From Lysinibacillus capsici (lineage in GTDB: Bacteria; Bacillota; Bacilli; Bacillales_A; Planococcaceae): a stretch of DNA of 64,000 nucleotides. The notes beneath the pieces were generated by a model. It made no database searches and was not told the origin of the DNA. It saw only the letters and a program-made list of their open reading frames with translations. Location of the stretch: assembly GCF_003367505.1 (NCBI RefSeq), contig NZ_PXXX01000007.1, forward strand, positions 62,001 through 126,000. The letters are read 5' to 3'. Below, in pieces: positions 38,962 to 46,866 of this stretch. The position numbers and the translations under genes are program-made. Each line of letters begins with the position of its first letter. The first letter of the stretch is position 1.

Positions 38962-39735
38962 TTATCCACCACCTAAAATGGCCATTAAATCACGCATCCC
39001 ATAAATCATAATCGTAATAAGCTTTTGAATAACTTGAATCATAACGGCCATCATTGTAAATAACACTAAAAAACTAACACCAATTTTAATAGGAAAACCG
39101 ACAACAAATATGTTTAATTGCGGTACTGTTTTTGCAGTGATCCCTAAAGCTAAATCGACCAAGAATAAGGTCGCTACAACAGGAGCAGCCATCTGGAATG
39201 CTATGGCAAAAACTGCTGTGAAAGTTGTGATAATAAATTGAGGAAAGTTTTCATTCATAAAACTAGGGAATTGATCCATCGGGAAAAATTGATAGCTGTA
39301 GTAGATTCCATTAAGAATCATATGATGGCCATCAATCGCTAACAATAAAAGCAGTGCTAGCATATTAAAAAACTGACCGATTAATGGACTTTGAGCACCT
39401 GTTTGCGGGTCAATTATATTAGCAATGGCAAAACCCATTTGAAAATCGATAAAGCTTCCTGCAATTTGAATTGCGGACATGATGATATAGCCCATTAGAC
39501 CGAGTAATAGTCCAACTAGTGCTTCTTTCACCACTAATAATATGTAATCATCATTGAATGCAAATGGCTCAACATCAATTGTATAGTACATCATCCAAGC
39601 TAAAACCAGTGCGAGAGTAATTTTGACTTGAGGTGGAATGGTTCTATAGGAAAAAAAAGGAACCGTAGCAAAAAAGGCTGAGACACGTACAAGTACTAAT
39701 AAGAAAACCGTTAAATGCGGAATTAATTCATTCAT
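38962..39735 (-). CDS. fliR: Flagellar export gate protein FliR
   Basis: A 257-residue, mostly hydrophobic SpaR/FliR-family protein that forms the helical export-gate core with FliP and FliQ. LVRVSAFFATVPFFSYRTIP, GFIIM-like helices, IIDPQTGAQSPLIGQFFNMLA and GITAKTVPQLNIFVVGFPIK are family blocks. Its start is 4 bases after the fliQ stop. Confidence 0.97.
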   Translation of the reverse strand: MNELIPHLTVFLLVLVRVSAFFATVPFFSYRTIPPQVKITLALVLAWMMYYTIDVEPFAFNDDYILLVVKEALVGLLLGLMGYIIMSAIQIAGSFIDFQMGFAIANIIDPQTGAQSPLIGQFFNMLALLLLLAIDGHHMILNGIYYSYQFFPMDQFPSFMNENFPQFIITTFTAVFAIAFQMAAPVVATLFLVDLALGITAKTVPQLNIFVVGFPIKIGVSFLVLFTMMAVMIQVIQKLITIMIYGMRDLMAILGGG

Positions 39736-39739
39736 GTAC

Positions 39740-40009
39740 TCACCCTATATAACGCGTTAAATTCTCGAATATGTCTCTCGCATAGCTTGTAACTTGAGAT
39801 AGCATCCAAGGGCCAAAGAATACGATGGCCACTAAGACAGCAATAATTTTTGGTACAAATGCTAACGTTTGCTCTTGTATCGAAGTTGTGGCTTGAAAGA
39901 TACTTACCGCTAAACCCGAGATTAAAGCAACTAATAGTAGCGGACCGCTTGTTAGAAGGATAATCATTATAGCACGCTCTGCAATGGAAATAACCAACTC
40001 ACCTGTCAT
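39740..40009 (-). CDS. fliQ: Flagellar export gate protein FliQ
   Basis: This 89-residue protein has two membrane hairpin helices and the conserved GLAVSIFQATTSIQEQTLAF followed by VPKI, the FliQ/SpaQ signature. It packs around FliP in the gate. Normal length and position. Confidence 0.97.
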   Translation of the reverse strand: MTGELVISIAERAIMIILLTSGPLLLVALISGLAVSIFQATTSIQEQTLAFVPKIIAVLVAIVFFGPWMLSQVTSYARDIFENLTRYIG

Positions 40010-40022
40010 ACTGTATCATCCC

Positions 40023-40688
40023 CTAAAAACTTTGTAGTAACGATTTCATAACGAGATACCAGCCATCAACCAGTACAAATAATAATATTTTAAATGGCAA
40101 TGAAATCATTACTGGCGGTAACATCATCATCCCCATCGACATTAATGTACTTGCAACAATCATATCGATCACTAGGAATGGAATAAAAATCATAAAACCA
40201 ATTTGAAATGCTGTTTTAATTTCGCTTAAAGCAAAGGCAGGTACAAGCATAGTCAGTGGGATTTCCTCCACTGATGCTGGTTTTTCTGCTTGATTATATG
40301 TTAAAAATAAATCAAGATCTTTTTGCCTAGTATGCTTACTCATAAACTCTTTAAATGGCACACTAGCACGGTCATAGGCTTCTTCTATACCAATTTCTTC
40401 AGCAAACAATGGTTGTAATGCCTCTTTATTGACCTCTTGAAAGGTTGGTGCCATGATAAAAAATGTTAAAAATAGTGCCAGCCCAATGATCACTTGATTT
40501 GGTGGCATTTGCTGTGTTGCCAATGCTGTACGCACAAATGATAAGACTATGACTATACGAGCAAAGGATGTCATTAAAATTAAAATACTTGGTGCAAGTG
40601 ATAAAACTGTTAGTAACAGTAAGAGCTTTACAGATGTAGAGACATTCGTTGGATCGCTGTTGGAAAAAATATTGATTAAATCATTCAT
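40023..40688 (-). CDS. fliP: Flagellar export gate protein FliP
   Basis: A 221-residue FliP with LMTSFARIVIVLSFVRTALA and QQMPPNQVIIGLALFLTFFI near the N-terminus, then VPAFALSEIKTAFQIGFMIF and the DGWYLVMKSLLQSF C-terminus. FliP subunits nucleate the export gate. The N-terminus lacks the cleaved signal peptide of the E. coli protein. The ATG overlaps the fliO stop by four bases. Confidence 0.98.
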   Translation of the reverse strand: MNDLINIFSNSDPTNVSTSVKLLLLLTVLSLAPSILILMTSFARIVIVLSFVRTALATQQMPPNQVIIGLALFLTFFIMAPTFQEVNKEALQPLFAEEIGIEEAYDRASVPFKEFMSKHTRQKDLDLFLTYNQAEKPASVEEIPLTMLVPAFALSEIKTAFQIGFMIFIPFLVIDMIVASTLMSMGMMMLPPVMISLPFKILLFVLVDGWYLVMKSLLQSF

Positions 40689-41368
40689 TTACCATCCTTC
40701 TCCTTCTGCTTCCATCTCTCTATCTCATCACTACGCTCCTGTTTTATTTCTGATAGCTTTTTTTCGAATAGATTGCCAAATGAATCCTGCTTTTGCTGCT
40801 CATTTTGCACCTTCGCGCTATCTTTTCTCTTAAACTTAGAAAATACTTCTGCAATATACGGTGATGTTGCTGCAAATTCTTGTCTTTCGTTATATAGGGC
40901 TAAAAGAGCTTCAACTTCTTCAGGATCTGTAATTTCTCGTAAAAGTTGAACGTCTTCTCCGACCCCAACTAAATACAATGTTTTACCTACCTGTAAAAGC
41001 TGAACTGACTTTTGTGCACCTAACGATAAACCGCCTAAATTTTGTACCATTTGATTACGTTGGAAGTTTAAATTTCGTTTATTTAAAAACTTCATCAATC
41101 CATAAAATAAAGCTACAACAAAAATAAGCGCCAAAACCATTTTTATGTATTCCCATGCAGATATATCTCCAGCTGCTGTTACAGTTGTTTCTTGTTTAGC
41201 AGCTGGATCAGTCGTATCTCCATTACAAGCTTCTGGGTCTTTAATGCAATCCGTGACACTATTTGTATCAGCGTCTGCATAGACAGAAGTCGGTGTCGGG
41301 TACAAAAACAGGAAGGATACAAGAAATGCGAAAATCATCGTTAAACAAAATGATTTTAACATTTTCAT
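40685..41368 (-). CDS. fliO: Flagellar gate assembly protein FliO
   Basis: This 227-residue protein has a signal peptide (about 1-31, ending near SVYADA), a short Cys-containing exported segment (DCIKDPEACNGD), one membrane helix (about 77-97) and a cytoplasmic tail with LGAQKSVQLLQVGKTLYLVG, the FliO core. It is the FliZ/FliO type of Bacilli and stabilises FliP during gate assembly. The pair of Cys in the outer loop could form a disulfide. Confidence 0.9.
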   Translation of the reverse strand: MKMLKSFCLTMIFAFLVSFLFLYPTPTSVYADADTNSVTDCIKDPEACNGDTTDPAAKQETTVTAAGDISAWEYIKMVLALIFVVALFYGLMKFLNKRNLNFQRNQMVQNLGGLSLGAQKSVQLLQVGKTLYLVGVGEDVQLLREITDPEEVEALLALYNERQEFAATSPYIAEVFSKFKRKDSAKVQNEQQKQDSFGNLFEKKLSEIKQERSDEIERWKQKEKDGK

Positions 41369-41372
41369 GCAA

Positions 41373-41735
41373 TCATCCTAGCGCTTTTTGAATCGCTTCA
41401 ATTACACGATCTGCTTGGAAAGGTTTTACGATAAAGTCTTTCGCACCAGCTTGAATCGCATCGATTACCATTGCTTGTTGCCCCATTGCTGAACACATGA
41501 TTACAGTTGCACTTGGATCTGTTCCCTTAATTGCTTTAAGAGCTGCAATACCGTCCATCTCTGGCATTGTGATATCCATTGTTACTAAATCTGGTTTTAG
41601 TTCATTGTACTTTTCGACAGCTTGTAAACCATCTGCTGCCTCTCCAACAACTTCAAATCCATTTTTTGATAAAATATCCTTGATCATCATGCGCATAAAT
41701 GCAGCGTCGTCTACAATCAAAATTCTTTTAGACAT
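41373..41735 (-). CDS. cheY: Chemotaxis response regulator CheY
   Basis: A 120-residue stand-alone receiver: KRILIVDDAAFMRMMIKDIL (acidic pocket), phospho-Asp in PDLVTMDITMPEMDG, Thr/Ser in VIMCSAMGQQ and Lys in DFIVKPFQADR. Phospho-CheY binds FliM/FliY to switch rotation. The ATG at 41735 has GGAGGAG 8 bases upstream; an in-frame TTG at 41750 overlaps that site. Located between fliY and fliO, as in B. subtilis. Confidence 0.97.
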   Translation of the reverse strand: MSKRILIVDDAAFMRMMIKDILSKNGFEVVGEAADGLQAVEKYNELKPDLVTMDITMPEMDGIAALKAIKGTDPSATVIMCSAMGQQAMVIDAIQAGAKDFIVKPFQADRVIEAIQKALG

Positions 41736-41756
41736 GGTTAACTCCTCCAATTGAAA

Positions 41757-42980
41757 CTATCTTAAATTATTTAAACGCTCTGCTTGACTTAAAACATCTG
41801 TAATACGGACACCAAAGTTTTCGTCAATAACAACGACTTCCCCTTTAGCAATTAAACGACTATTGACTAAAATATCAACCGGTTCTCCCGCTAATTTATC
41901 CAGTTCAATAATTGACCCACTTGATAGTTCTAAAATCTCTTTAACAGAACGTTTCGTACGTCCTAACTCTACAGTAACTTGCAATGGAATATCAAGTAGC
42001 ATATTTAAATTTCTAGCTTCAGATTGAGAGATTACATTTGTATCGAAGCTAGCAAACTGCGCTTGTTGCACATTTACAGGTTGTGCTGGTCTTGCTGGTT
42101 GTGCAAATTGCTGTGGCTCCTGATAAATCGGTTGCTGCATCGGTGCTGACTGCTGTTGATAAACTGGTTGTTCAGATGGTGGTGCTACAGGTATTTGCTG
42201 TTGAACAGGCGGTGGTGTAACTGGTGGAGCCTCAGGTGCAATAGTTGCTGCCACAGGTTCCTCAAACACTCCTGTTTCACCTAATAAAGATTTTACAATA
42301 TTTTGACTAAATTTAAGCGGTAATAATTGCATTAAATTCGAATCAATTAAATTACCAATTCTTAATCTAAATGACACTTTCACCAGCAAATCGTCTTCTG
42401 GAATATTTTCTCGACCTTCATCTTGCGAGATGTTCATTAAATCAATTGTCGGTGGAGAAATATCTACTTTTTTGTTGAAGACCGTCGACATAGATGTAGC
42501 AGCTGAGCCCATCATTTGATTCATAGCCTCTTGAACAGCACTTAGCTGAATTTCACCTAAGTCTGGCTTCGGATTTAATCCATCGCCACCTAACATTAAA
42601 TCTGCGATAATTGCTGCATCAGATTGTTTAATAACAAGTAAATTCATACCTGTTAAACCAATTGTATATTCAACTTGTACAGCTACATATGGATGAGGAA
42701 ATTCCTCTTCTAATTTATTACGATTAATCATCGAAATACTAGGAGTTGTAATATCTACTTTTTGACCCAATAACGCTGAAAGAGCTGTGGCAGAGCTACC
42801 AAAGGATATATTGCCTACCTCTCCTAATGCATCTTGTGCAAACGAATCAAGGTAATCCTCCACTCGTATCTCATTTATTTCTTCATTTGTTGAAGCATCA
42901 GTGTCGTTGTTTTTATCTCCCAACGTCTCGCCCCTTAATAGCGCTTCAATTTCTTCTTGGGAGAGCATTTCATCACTCAT
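41757..42980 (-). CDS. fliY: Flagellar switch phosphatase FliY
   Basis: This 407-residue protein joins three parts. An N-terminal CheY-P-binding peptide (MLSQEEIEALLRGE) leads to a CheC-type phosphatase domain with two active helices (ALGEVGNISFGSSATALSAL and LSAVQEAMNQMMGSAATSMS). A Pro/Gln-rich linker (about 245-305) then joins a C-terminal FliN/SpoA domain (LDIPLQVTVELGRTKRSVKE). It is both a C-ring component and the main CheY-P phosphatase of Bacilli. It starts 8 bases inside fliM. Confidence 0.97.
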   Translation of the reverse strand: MSDEMLSQEEIEALLRGETLGDKNNDTDASTNEEINEIRVEDYLDSFAQDALGEVGNISFGSSATALSALLGQKVDITTPSISMINRNKLEEEFPHPYVAVQVEYTIGLTGMNLLVIKQSDAAIIADLMLGGDGLNPKPDLGEIQLSAVQEAMNQMMGSAATSMSTVFNKKVDISPPTIDLMNISQDEGRENIPEDDLLVKVSFRLRIGNLIDSNLMQLLPLKFSQNIVKSLLGETGVFEEPVAATIAPEAPPVTPPPVQQQIPVAPPSEQPVYQQQSAPMQQPIYQEPQQFAQPARPAQPVNVQQAQFASFDTNVISQSEARNLNMLLDIPLQVTVELGRTKRSVKEILELSSGSIIELDKLAGEPVDILVNSRLIAKGEVVVIDENFGVRITDVLSQAERLNNLR

Positions 42981-43968
42981 CTTCGTCTCCTCCTTTCAAA
43001 GGGTCGATAATCTGGATTGCTAATTTTTTGCCCTTTTTACCTGGTTGAACAGTGAACTTCGGCAATGTACCTACTTTTAGTAGTAATGGCGCTTCAATTT
43101 TTTGATCTAACTGTATGACATCCCCAACTTGCATTGTTAGGAAATCTTCAATAGTGATGTCCGTTAATCCTAATTCAACTGAGAGTGGTAATTGGGCTTG
43201 TTTCACACGTGTTTCAAGCATTTTTGTTTGCTCTGGTGACATCTCTTTCGTATTGGTTTGCATCCAATAGCGAACCGAAAGATTTGGAACAATTGGCTCC
43301 AATACAACATGCGGAATACAAATATTAATCATACCGCTTGTCTCACCAATTATCGTATTTAATGAAATTACGACAACCGTTTCATTAGGTGAAATCATTT
43401 GTAAAAATTGTGGATTTACTTCAAGTTCCACTAATATAGGATCAATTTCCGCAACATTTTCCCATGCTTCGCGTAAATTGTCGAATGAGCGTTCAAAAAG
43501 GTTTGTCATAATTTTTGTTTCTATTTCCGTTAGGTTATCTACATTACTATGACTTGCCCCACTACCGCCCATTAGGCGATCTAACATCGAATAGGCAATA
43601 TTCGGATTAATTTCCATTAATATATTACCATCTAATGGTGGCACTTCAAATACATTAATGAGTGTCATATTTGGAATGGAACGAACAAACTCTTCAAATG
43701 GTATTTGGTCTACTGATGCAACCGTAATTTGTACATAGCTTCTAAGCTGTGCAGAGAAAAAGGTTGTCAATAGTCGTGCGAAATTTTCATGTATTCGGGT
43801 CAAACTTCGGATTTGATCTTTTGAGAATCGAAGTGCTCGTTTAAAATCATAAACTTTAACCTTACGTCCCTCGTCCTCTTTTTTTATGTCATCCGCTGAC
43901 ATTTCCCCTGTCGATATAGCGGAAAGCAGCGCATCTATCTCGGATTGAGATAACACATCTCCTGCCAT
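42973..43968 (-). CDS. fliM: Flagellar motor switch protein FliM
   Basis: A 331-residue FliM with the CheY-P-binding N-terminus (VLSQSEIDALLSAIS), a middle domain carrying YSMLDRLMGG and GETSGMINICIPHVVLEPIV, and a C-terminal SpoA domain (VELGLTDITIEDFLTMQVGD). It links FliG to FliY in the C-ring. Overlap with fliY by 8 bases implies coupling, fitting their fixed stoichiometry. Confidence 0.98.
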   Translation of the reverse strand: MAGDVLSQSEIDALLSAISTGEMSADDIKKEDEGRKVKVYDFKRALRFSKDQIRSLTRIHENFARLLTTFFSAQLRSYVQITVASVDQIPFEEFVRSIPNMTLINVFEVPPLDGNILMEINPNIAYSMLDRLMGGSGASHSNVDNLTEIETKIMTNLFERSFDNLREAWENVAEIDPILVELEVNPQFLQMISPNETVVVISLNTIIGETSGMINICIPHVVLEPIVPNLSVRYWMQTNTKEMSPEQTKMLETRVKQAQLPLSVELGLTDITIEDFLTMQVGDVIQLDQKIEAPLLLKVGTLPKFTVQPGKKGKKLAIQIIDPLKGGDEDE

Positions 43969-43999
43969 TTGCCCACCTCCAATTCAAGCAGTTTCTGTT

Positions 44000-44428
44000 T
44001 TATTGAGTAATGAAGGAGGTAAAATATACTTCCTGGACTTCTCCCTCTTGCATCAACTCATTTAATCTTGTTTTTAATGATTTTTGGAAAATTTGTTTCC
44101 CTTGCTTACCTTCTAAGTCCTTTTGCTCCATTTCAGAAAGCTCTTGAATGGCGATGTTTTGCACTTGGAAAACGCGCTTTGTTAATTCTGCAGCAGCATC
44201 TTTGCTTGTCGTTTGAATTTTCAATGACAAGCGAACAACTCTTTTATCTGCAAGATTTGTCGTGATCTCTGGTATCTCCACTGTTGCCTCTACAATCTCA
44301 TCAATGGACGGCTCAACAGCTCCTGTGGGCTTATTAAATTGCGTAAGCAATACAAACAAAATAACCCCAATCAGAATGACTGCTACTAGTAAAATAATAA
44401 TCATTGTTAGCATTTTATTATTCTTCAT
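44000..44428 (-). CDS. fliL: Flagellar basal-body protein FliL
   Basis: This 142-residue membrane protein has one helix (about 8-29, TMIIILLVAVILIGVILFVL) and a stomatin-like periplasmic domain (EIPEITTNLADKRVVRLSLK) ending YFTSFITQ. FliL encircles the stator units and aids torque. I chose the ATG at 44428 (MKNNKMLTM), with GAGGTG upstream; the frame is open to 44512 but without a start site. It overlaps the end of flbD by 11 bases. Confidence 0.94.
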   Translation of the reverse strand: MKNNKMLTMIIILLVAVILIGVILFVLLTQFNKPTGAVEPSIDEIVEATVEIPEITTNLADKRVVRLSLKIQTTSKDAAAELTKRVFQVQNIAIQELSEMEQKDLEGKQGKQIFQKSLKTRLNELMQEGEVQEVYFTSFITQ

Positions 44429-44639
44429 CTTCTTCACCTCGTAGATGCGGGTTGGATAGTATTTGTATATTGTTATAAAAGGCAGTAACCTTTTGTCGCA
44501 CCTCATCTTCACTCTCTAAAACAATTAATTTTGTTCCAGTTGTTAATGTAATAGTCGTATCTGGAAATGATTCGACTGTTTCTATGTATAAAGCATTTAA
44601 TGTAAATGCTTTGCCATTTAGACGTGTTAGTTCAATCAT
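44418..44639 (-). CDS. flbD: Swarming/motor power protein FlbD (SwrD)
   Basis: A 73-residue protein starting MIELTRLNGKAFTLNALYIE, then ESFPDTTITLTTGTKLIVLE and VRQKVTAFYNNI, the FlbD family pattern. In B. subtilis the same gene (swrD) raises flagellar torque, probably through stator activity, and lies next to fliL as here. The start is fixed by conservation, but no Shine-Dalgarno lies in the normal place: the nearest, GGAGG at 44677-44681, is 37 bases upstream, behind a GC-rich hairpin (see findings). Confidence 0.93.
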   Translation of the reverse strand: MIELTRLNGKAFTLNALYIETVESFPDTTITLTTGTKLIVLESEDEVRQKVTAFYNNIQILSNPHLRGEEDEE

Positions 44640-44686
44640 GAATTAGGGCCGGGTCTAGCATGAGAGCCGGCCCGACCCTCCCTCAT
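44636..44686 (-). CDS. Possible 16-codon upstream ORF coupled to flbD
   Basis: ATG at 44686 opens MREGRAGSHARPGPNS and stops at TGA (44638-44636), which overlaps the flbD start as ATGA. That overlap is the same coupling used by fliO/fliP and flhF/flhG. The peptide is Arg/Gly/Pro-rich and unlike anything I know. It has no clear ribosome site of its own, so it may only be a by-product of the hairpin sequence. Confidence 0.25.
   Translation of the reverse strand: MREGRAGSHARPGPNS
44646..44673 (-). promoter_or_regulatory. GC-only hairpin between Shine-Dalgarno and flbD start
   Basis: GGGCCGG (44673-44667) and CCGGCCC (44652-44646) form a 7-bp all-GC stem with a 14-base loop. It lies between GGAGG and the flbD ATG, 6 bases from the latter. 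Folding would shorten the spacing from 37 to about 9 bases. Confidence 0.55.
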
Positions 44687-44732
44687 ATGAAAATATGTTT
44701 GTTAAAACGTCCGTTTTGAAAGGACTATTTTA

Positions 44733-45701
44733 TTATCGTTTTAAGTTTACTAGTTCTTGTAACACTTCATCTGAAGTTGTAATAATACGTGTGTTCGCTT
44801 GGAAACCACGCTGTGCAACGATCATCTCTGTAAACTCTTCTGATAAATCAACATTTGACATCTCTACTGTCCCAGGTACTACTTTACCCATACCTGCAAC
44901 AGTGGCTACTTGTGCATAAGCAGCTCCTGAGTTAGCTGTTTGTTGGTAATAGTTGCCTCCTACCTTAGCTAAACCCCCAGCATTCGGGAATTTAGCCATA
45001 ATCAGCTGTCCTGCCCATTGACGATTACCATTTAAGTCTACATATTCAATCGTACCATTTGCTCCTATACTAATCTCTTTAGCAGTTGTTGGAATACGAA
45101 TTGGACCAACAGTTCCATCATCAGGTGTTAATACCCCATCATCATCGAATAAGTTTGCACCTTCATCACCTGAGGCAACTGGTGCCTCATCTGGATTAAT
45201 ACCATCATCATCAGCTTCCATTACAATTTCATCTCCAGCAGATACACCTACTAGATATTTACCATCAGCATTAACTAAATAGCCATTGCTATCCATATAA
45301 AACACACCATTACGAGTAAATAGGGTATTGTTGAAGCCCTCTTCATCAATAAAGCCACTATCAGGGTCTGGAGCTCCATTTGCATCGGCAACCATGAAGA
45401 AACCATCTCCTTCAATCCCTAAATCAAGTCCTCGACCAGTCCCTTGTAATGAGCCACCACCATGTATTGTATCAATTGCTGCTAATTGGGCACCTAAACC
45501 AACTTGTTGTGGATTCACTCCTCCTCGCGTAGCTGTTGCTGCGGATGCACCTGCCTGCGTTTGAGACATTAAATCTTTAAAATTTACACGCCCTTTTTTA
45601 AAGCCAATTGTATTAACGTTCGCTATATTATTACCAATTACATCCAACTTAGTTTGGAAGTTTTTAAGACCTGAAATACCTGAGTACATAGAACGTAACA
45701 T
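44733..45701 (-). CDS. flgE: Flagellar hook protein FlgE
   Basis: This 322-residue protein of the FlgE/FlgG family has the N-terminal rod/hook helix MLRSMYSGISGLKNFQTKLD and VIGNNIANVNTIGFKKGRVN, then GLDLGIEGDGFFMV (about 91-104), and the C-terminal coiled-coil helix with SEEFTEMIVAQRGFQANTRI. Position between flgD and flbD marks it as the hook subunit. It is longer than the roughly 264 residues of B. subtilis FlgE. The extra length is Asp/Glu-rich and lies at about 105-122 and 157-198. Hairpins flank the gene on both sides. Confidence 0.93.
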   Translation of the reverse strand: MLRSMYSGISGLKNFQTKLDVIGNNIANVNTIGFKKGRVNFKDLMSQTQAGASAATATRGGVNPQQVGLGAQLAAIDTIHGGGSLQGTGRGLDLGIEGDGFFMVADANGAPDPDSGFIDEEGFNNTLFTRNGVFYMDSNGYLVNADGKYLVGVSAGDEIVMEADDDGINPDEAPVASGDEGANLFDDDGVLTPDDGTVGPIRIPTTAKEISIGANGTIEYVDLNGNRQWAGQLIMAKFPNAGGLAKVGGNYYQQTANSGAAYAQVATVAGMGKVVPGTVEMSNVDLSEEFTEMIVAQRGFQANTRIITTSDEVLQELVNLKR

Positions 45702-45731
45702 ATGTTTTCGTTCTCCCTTCGTTTTATATAG

Positions 45732-45789
45732 GGTGAGCCTCTATCAGTCAGCTCACCAAGGCTTCCTTACGTAAGAAGGTCCAGCCTTC
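45732..45789 (-). other. Tandem hairpins upstream of flgE
   Basis: GGTGAGC / GCTCACC (45732-45738, 45751-45757) forms one stem. AAGGCT / AGCCTT enclosing CTTAC-GTAAG (45758-45788) forms another, overlapping the stop region of the upstream gene. A T-run is absent, so they look like processing or stability elements. Confidence 0.6.
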
Positions 45790-46156
45790 AAAGCACAATT
45801 GTGCCATCAATATTAGTAAATAACTGTTGCTTTGCTTCCGTGCGATCCATTGCTGTAATTACCGTAGCGTTTTTAGCACTGATAATTAAAGCTGCTTGAT
45901 CCATCAAGACTAATGGTTGTTTGACACCTTTTGAGTGTGCTTCAAATACCTTATCCGATACAACCTGCCATTCTAGTTCAGAGATATCAATTTTTCTCTC
46001 CATGATACGTTCATGTGCATGTTTGCTCACTTTTAGCTCTTGTCTAGACGCTTCCTGTAAATGAGCTTTAAACGATTGTTGTGTATTGATTGGCTTAGGC
46101 TGTACTGTGCGAATAGATGGATGCAAGGGTACACGATGAATTGAAAACTTATCCAT
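45788..46156 (-). CDS. TIGR02530 family flagellar operon protein
   Basis: A 122-residue protein with the family core HAHERIMERKIDISELEWQV and SKGVKQPLVLMDQAALIISA, ending VITAMDRTEAKQQLF. TIGR02530 proteins are found in flagellar operons of Firmicutes between flgD and flgE, as here. Their exact role is not known to me; a hook-assembly function is inferred from position. Start taken at the ATG (46156), with GGTGGAG upstream; a GTG directly before it is possible. Confidence 0.85.
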   Translation of the reverse strand: MDKFSIHRVPLHPSIRTVQPKPINTQQSFKAHLQEASRQELKVSKHAHERIMERKIDISELEWQVVSDKVFEAHSKGVKQPLVLMDQAALIISAKNATVITAMDRTEAKQQLFTNIDGTIVL

Positions 46157-46171
46157 CACTATTCTCCACCT

Positions 46172-46864
46172 TTATTCACTAATAACTGTAAAATCTTTAT
46201 CTGTTAGCTTTTTATCATTGTCTAGTACGTAATTAATGACCCCATCTTTATTAGAAACAGAGACAATTCGTCCTGTTAGCTCTTGGTCACCGTCTTTATA
46301 CGTTACATTCTTTCCAATTAATTGGCTAGCCTTCACTAACGGAGATTCTTGTACATTATTATTGCCATTTGAACTAGGATTGCTAGCTCCACTTAAAATT
46401 CCAGATATATTACCAGGTGAAATTTCTTTTCCATCTGCTAATTTGAAAACAACACTACCATCTACAAATTTAAGTGATTCAATTACACCTGTTCCTTCAT
46501 TGACCACAGGATTTCCTTTTTCATCTTTTTCTTCTGTTATTTCATGCCATTTGACTTCCTTGCCAATAAAGGTTGCATAGTTCATCATTTGTGATTGTTG
46601 CTGTGATGACAATAATGATTCCATTGCCTTTGTCATATTTTGCATTTGTTCCAAAGAAGAAAACTGCGCCATTTGAGAAATAAACTCCCTGTCGTCCATT
46701 GGATTTGTAGGATCCTGATGCTGTAATTGTGTAATCAACAATTGTAAAAAGGCGTCTTTACCGAGCTCACTATTTCCTGTTTGCTTCGTTGGCTTTCTAT
46801 AATTTGAGTAATAAAGATCATCTGTTATGGATGTATTTGTCACTTTTGTTGTAGTATCTGCCAT
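46172..46864 (-). CDS. flgD: Flagellar hook capping protein FlgD
   Basis: This 230-residue hook scaffold protein has the export and capping N-terminus [20 protein letters not shown] followed by [20 protein letters not shown] (about 30-70). The C-terminal part has SH3/Tudor-like strands ([20 protein letters not shown]). It caps the growing hook so FlgE can polymerise. GAGGAGGTG precedes the ATG, and the fliK stop lies 2 bases away. Confidence 0.95.
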   Translation of the reverse strand: MADTTTKVTNTSITDDLYYSNYRKPTKQTGNSELGKDAFLQLLITQLQHQDPTNPMDDREFISQMAQFSSLEQMQNMTKAMESLLSSQQQSQMMNYATFIGKEVKWHEITEEKDEKGNPVVNEGTGVIESLKFVDGSVVFKLADGKEISPGNISGILSGASNPSSNGNNNVQESPLVKASQLIGKNVTYKDGDQELTGRIVSVSNKDGVINYVLDNDKKLTDKDFTVISE

Positions 46865-46866
46865 TG

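Noticed and set aside
44429-44512. N-terminal extension of fliL
   Set aside because: The frame is open but overlaps flbD, has no ribosome site, and the extension does not resemble FliL; the ATG at 44428 has GAGGTG and leads straight into the membrane helix.
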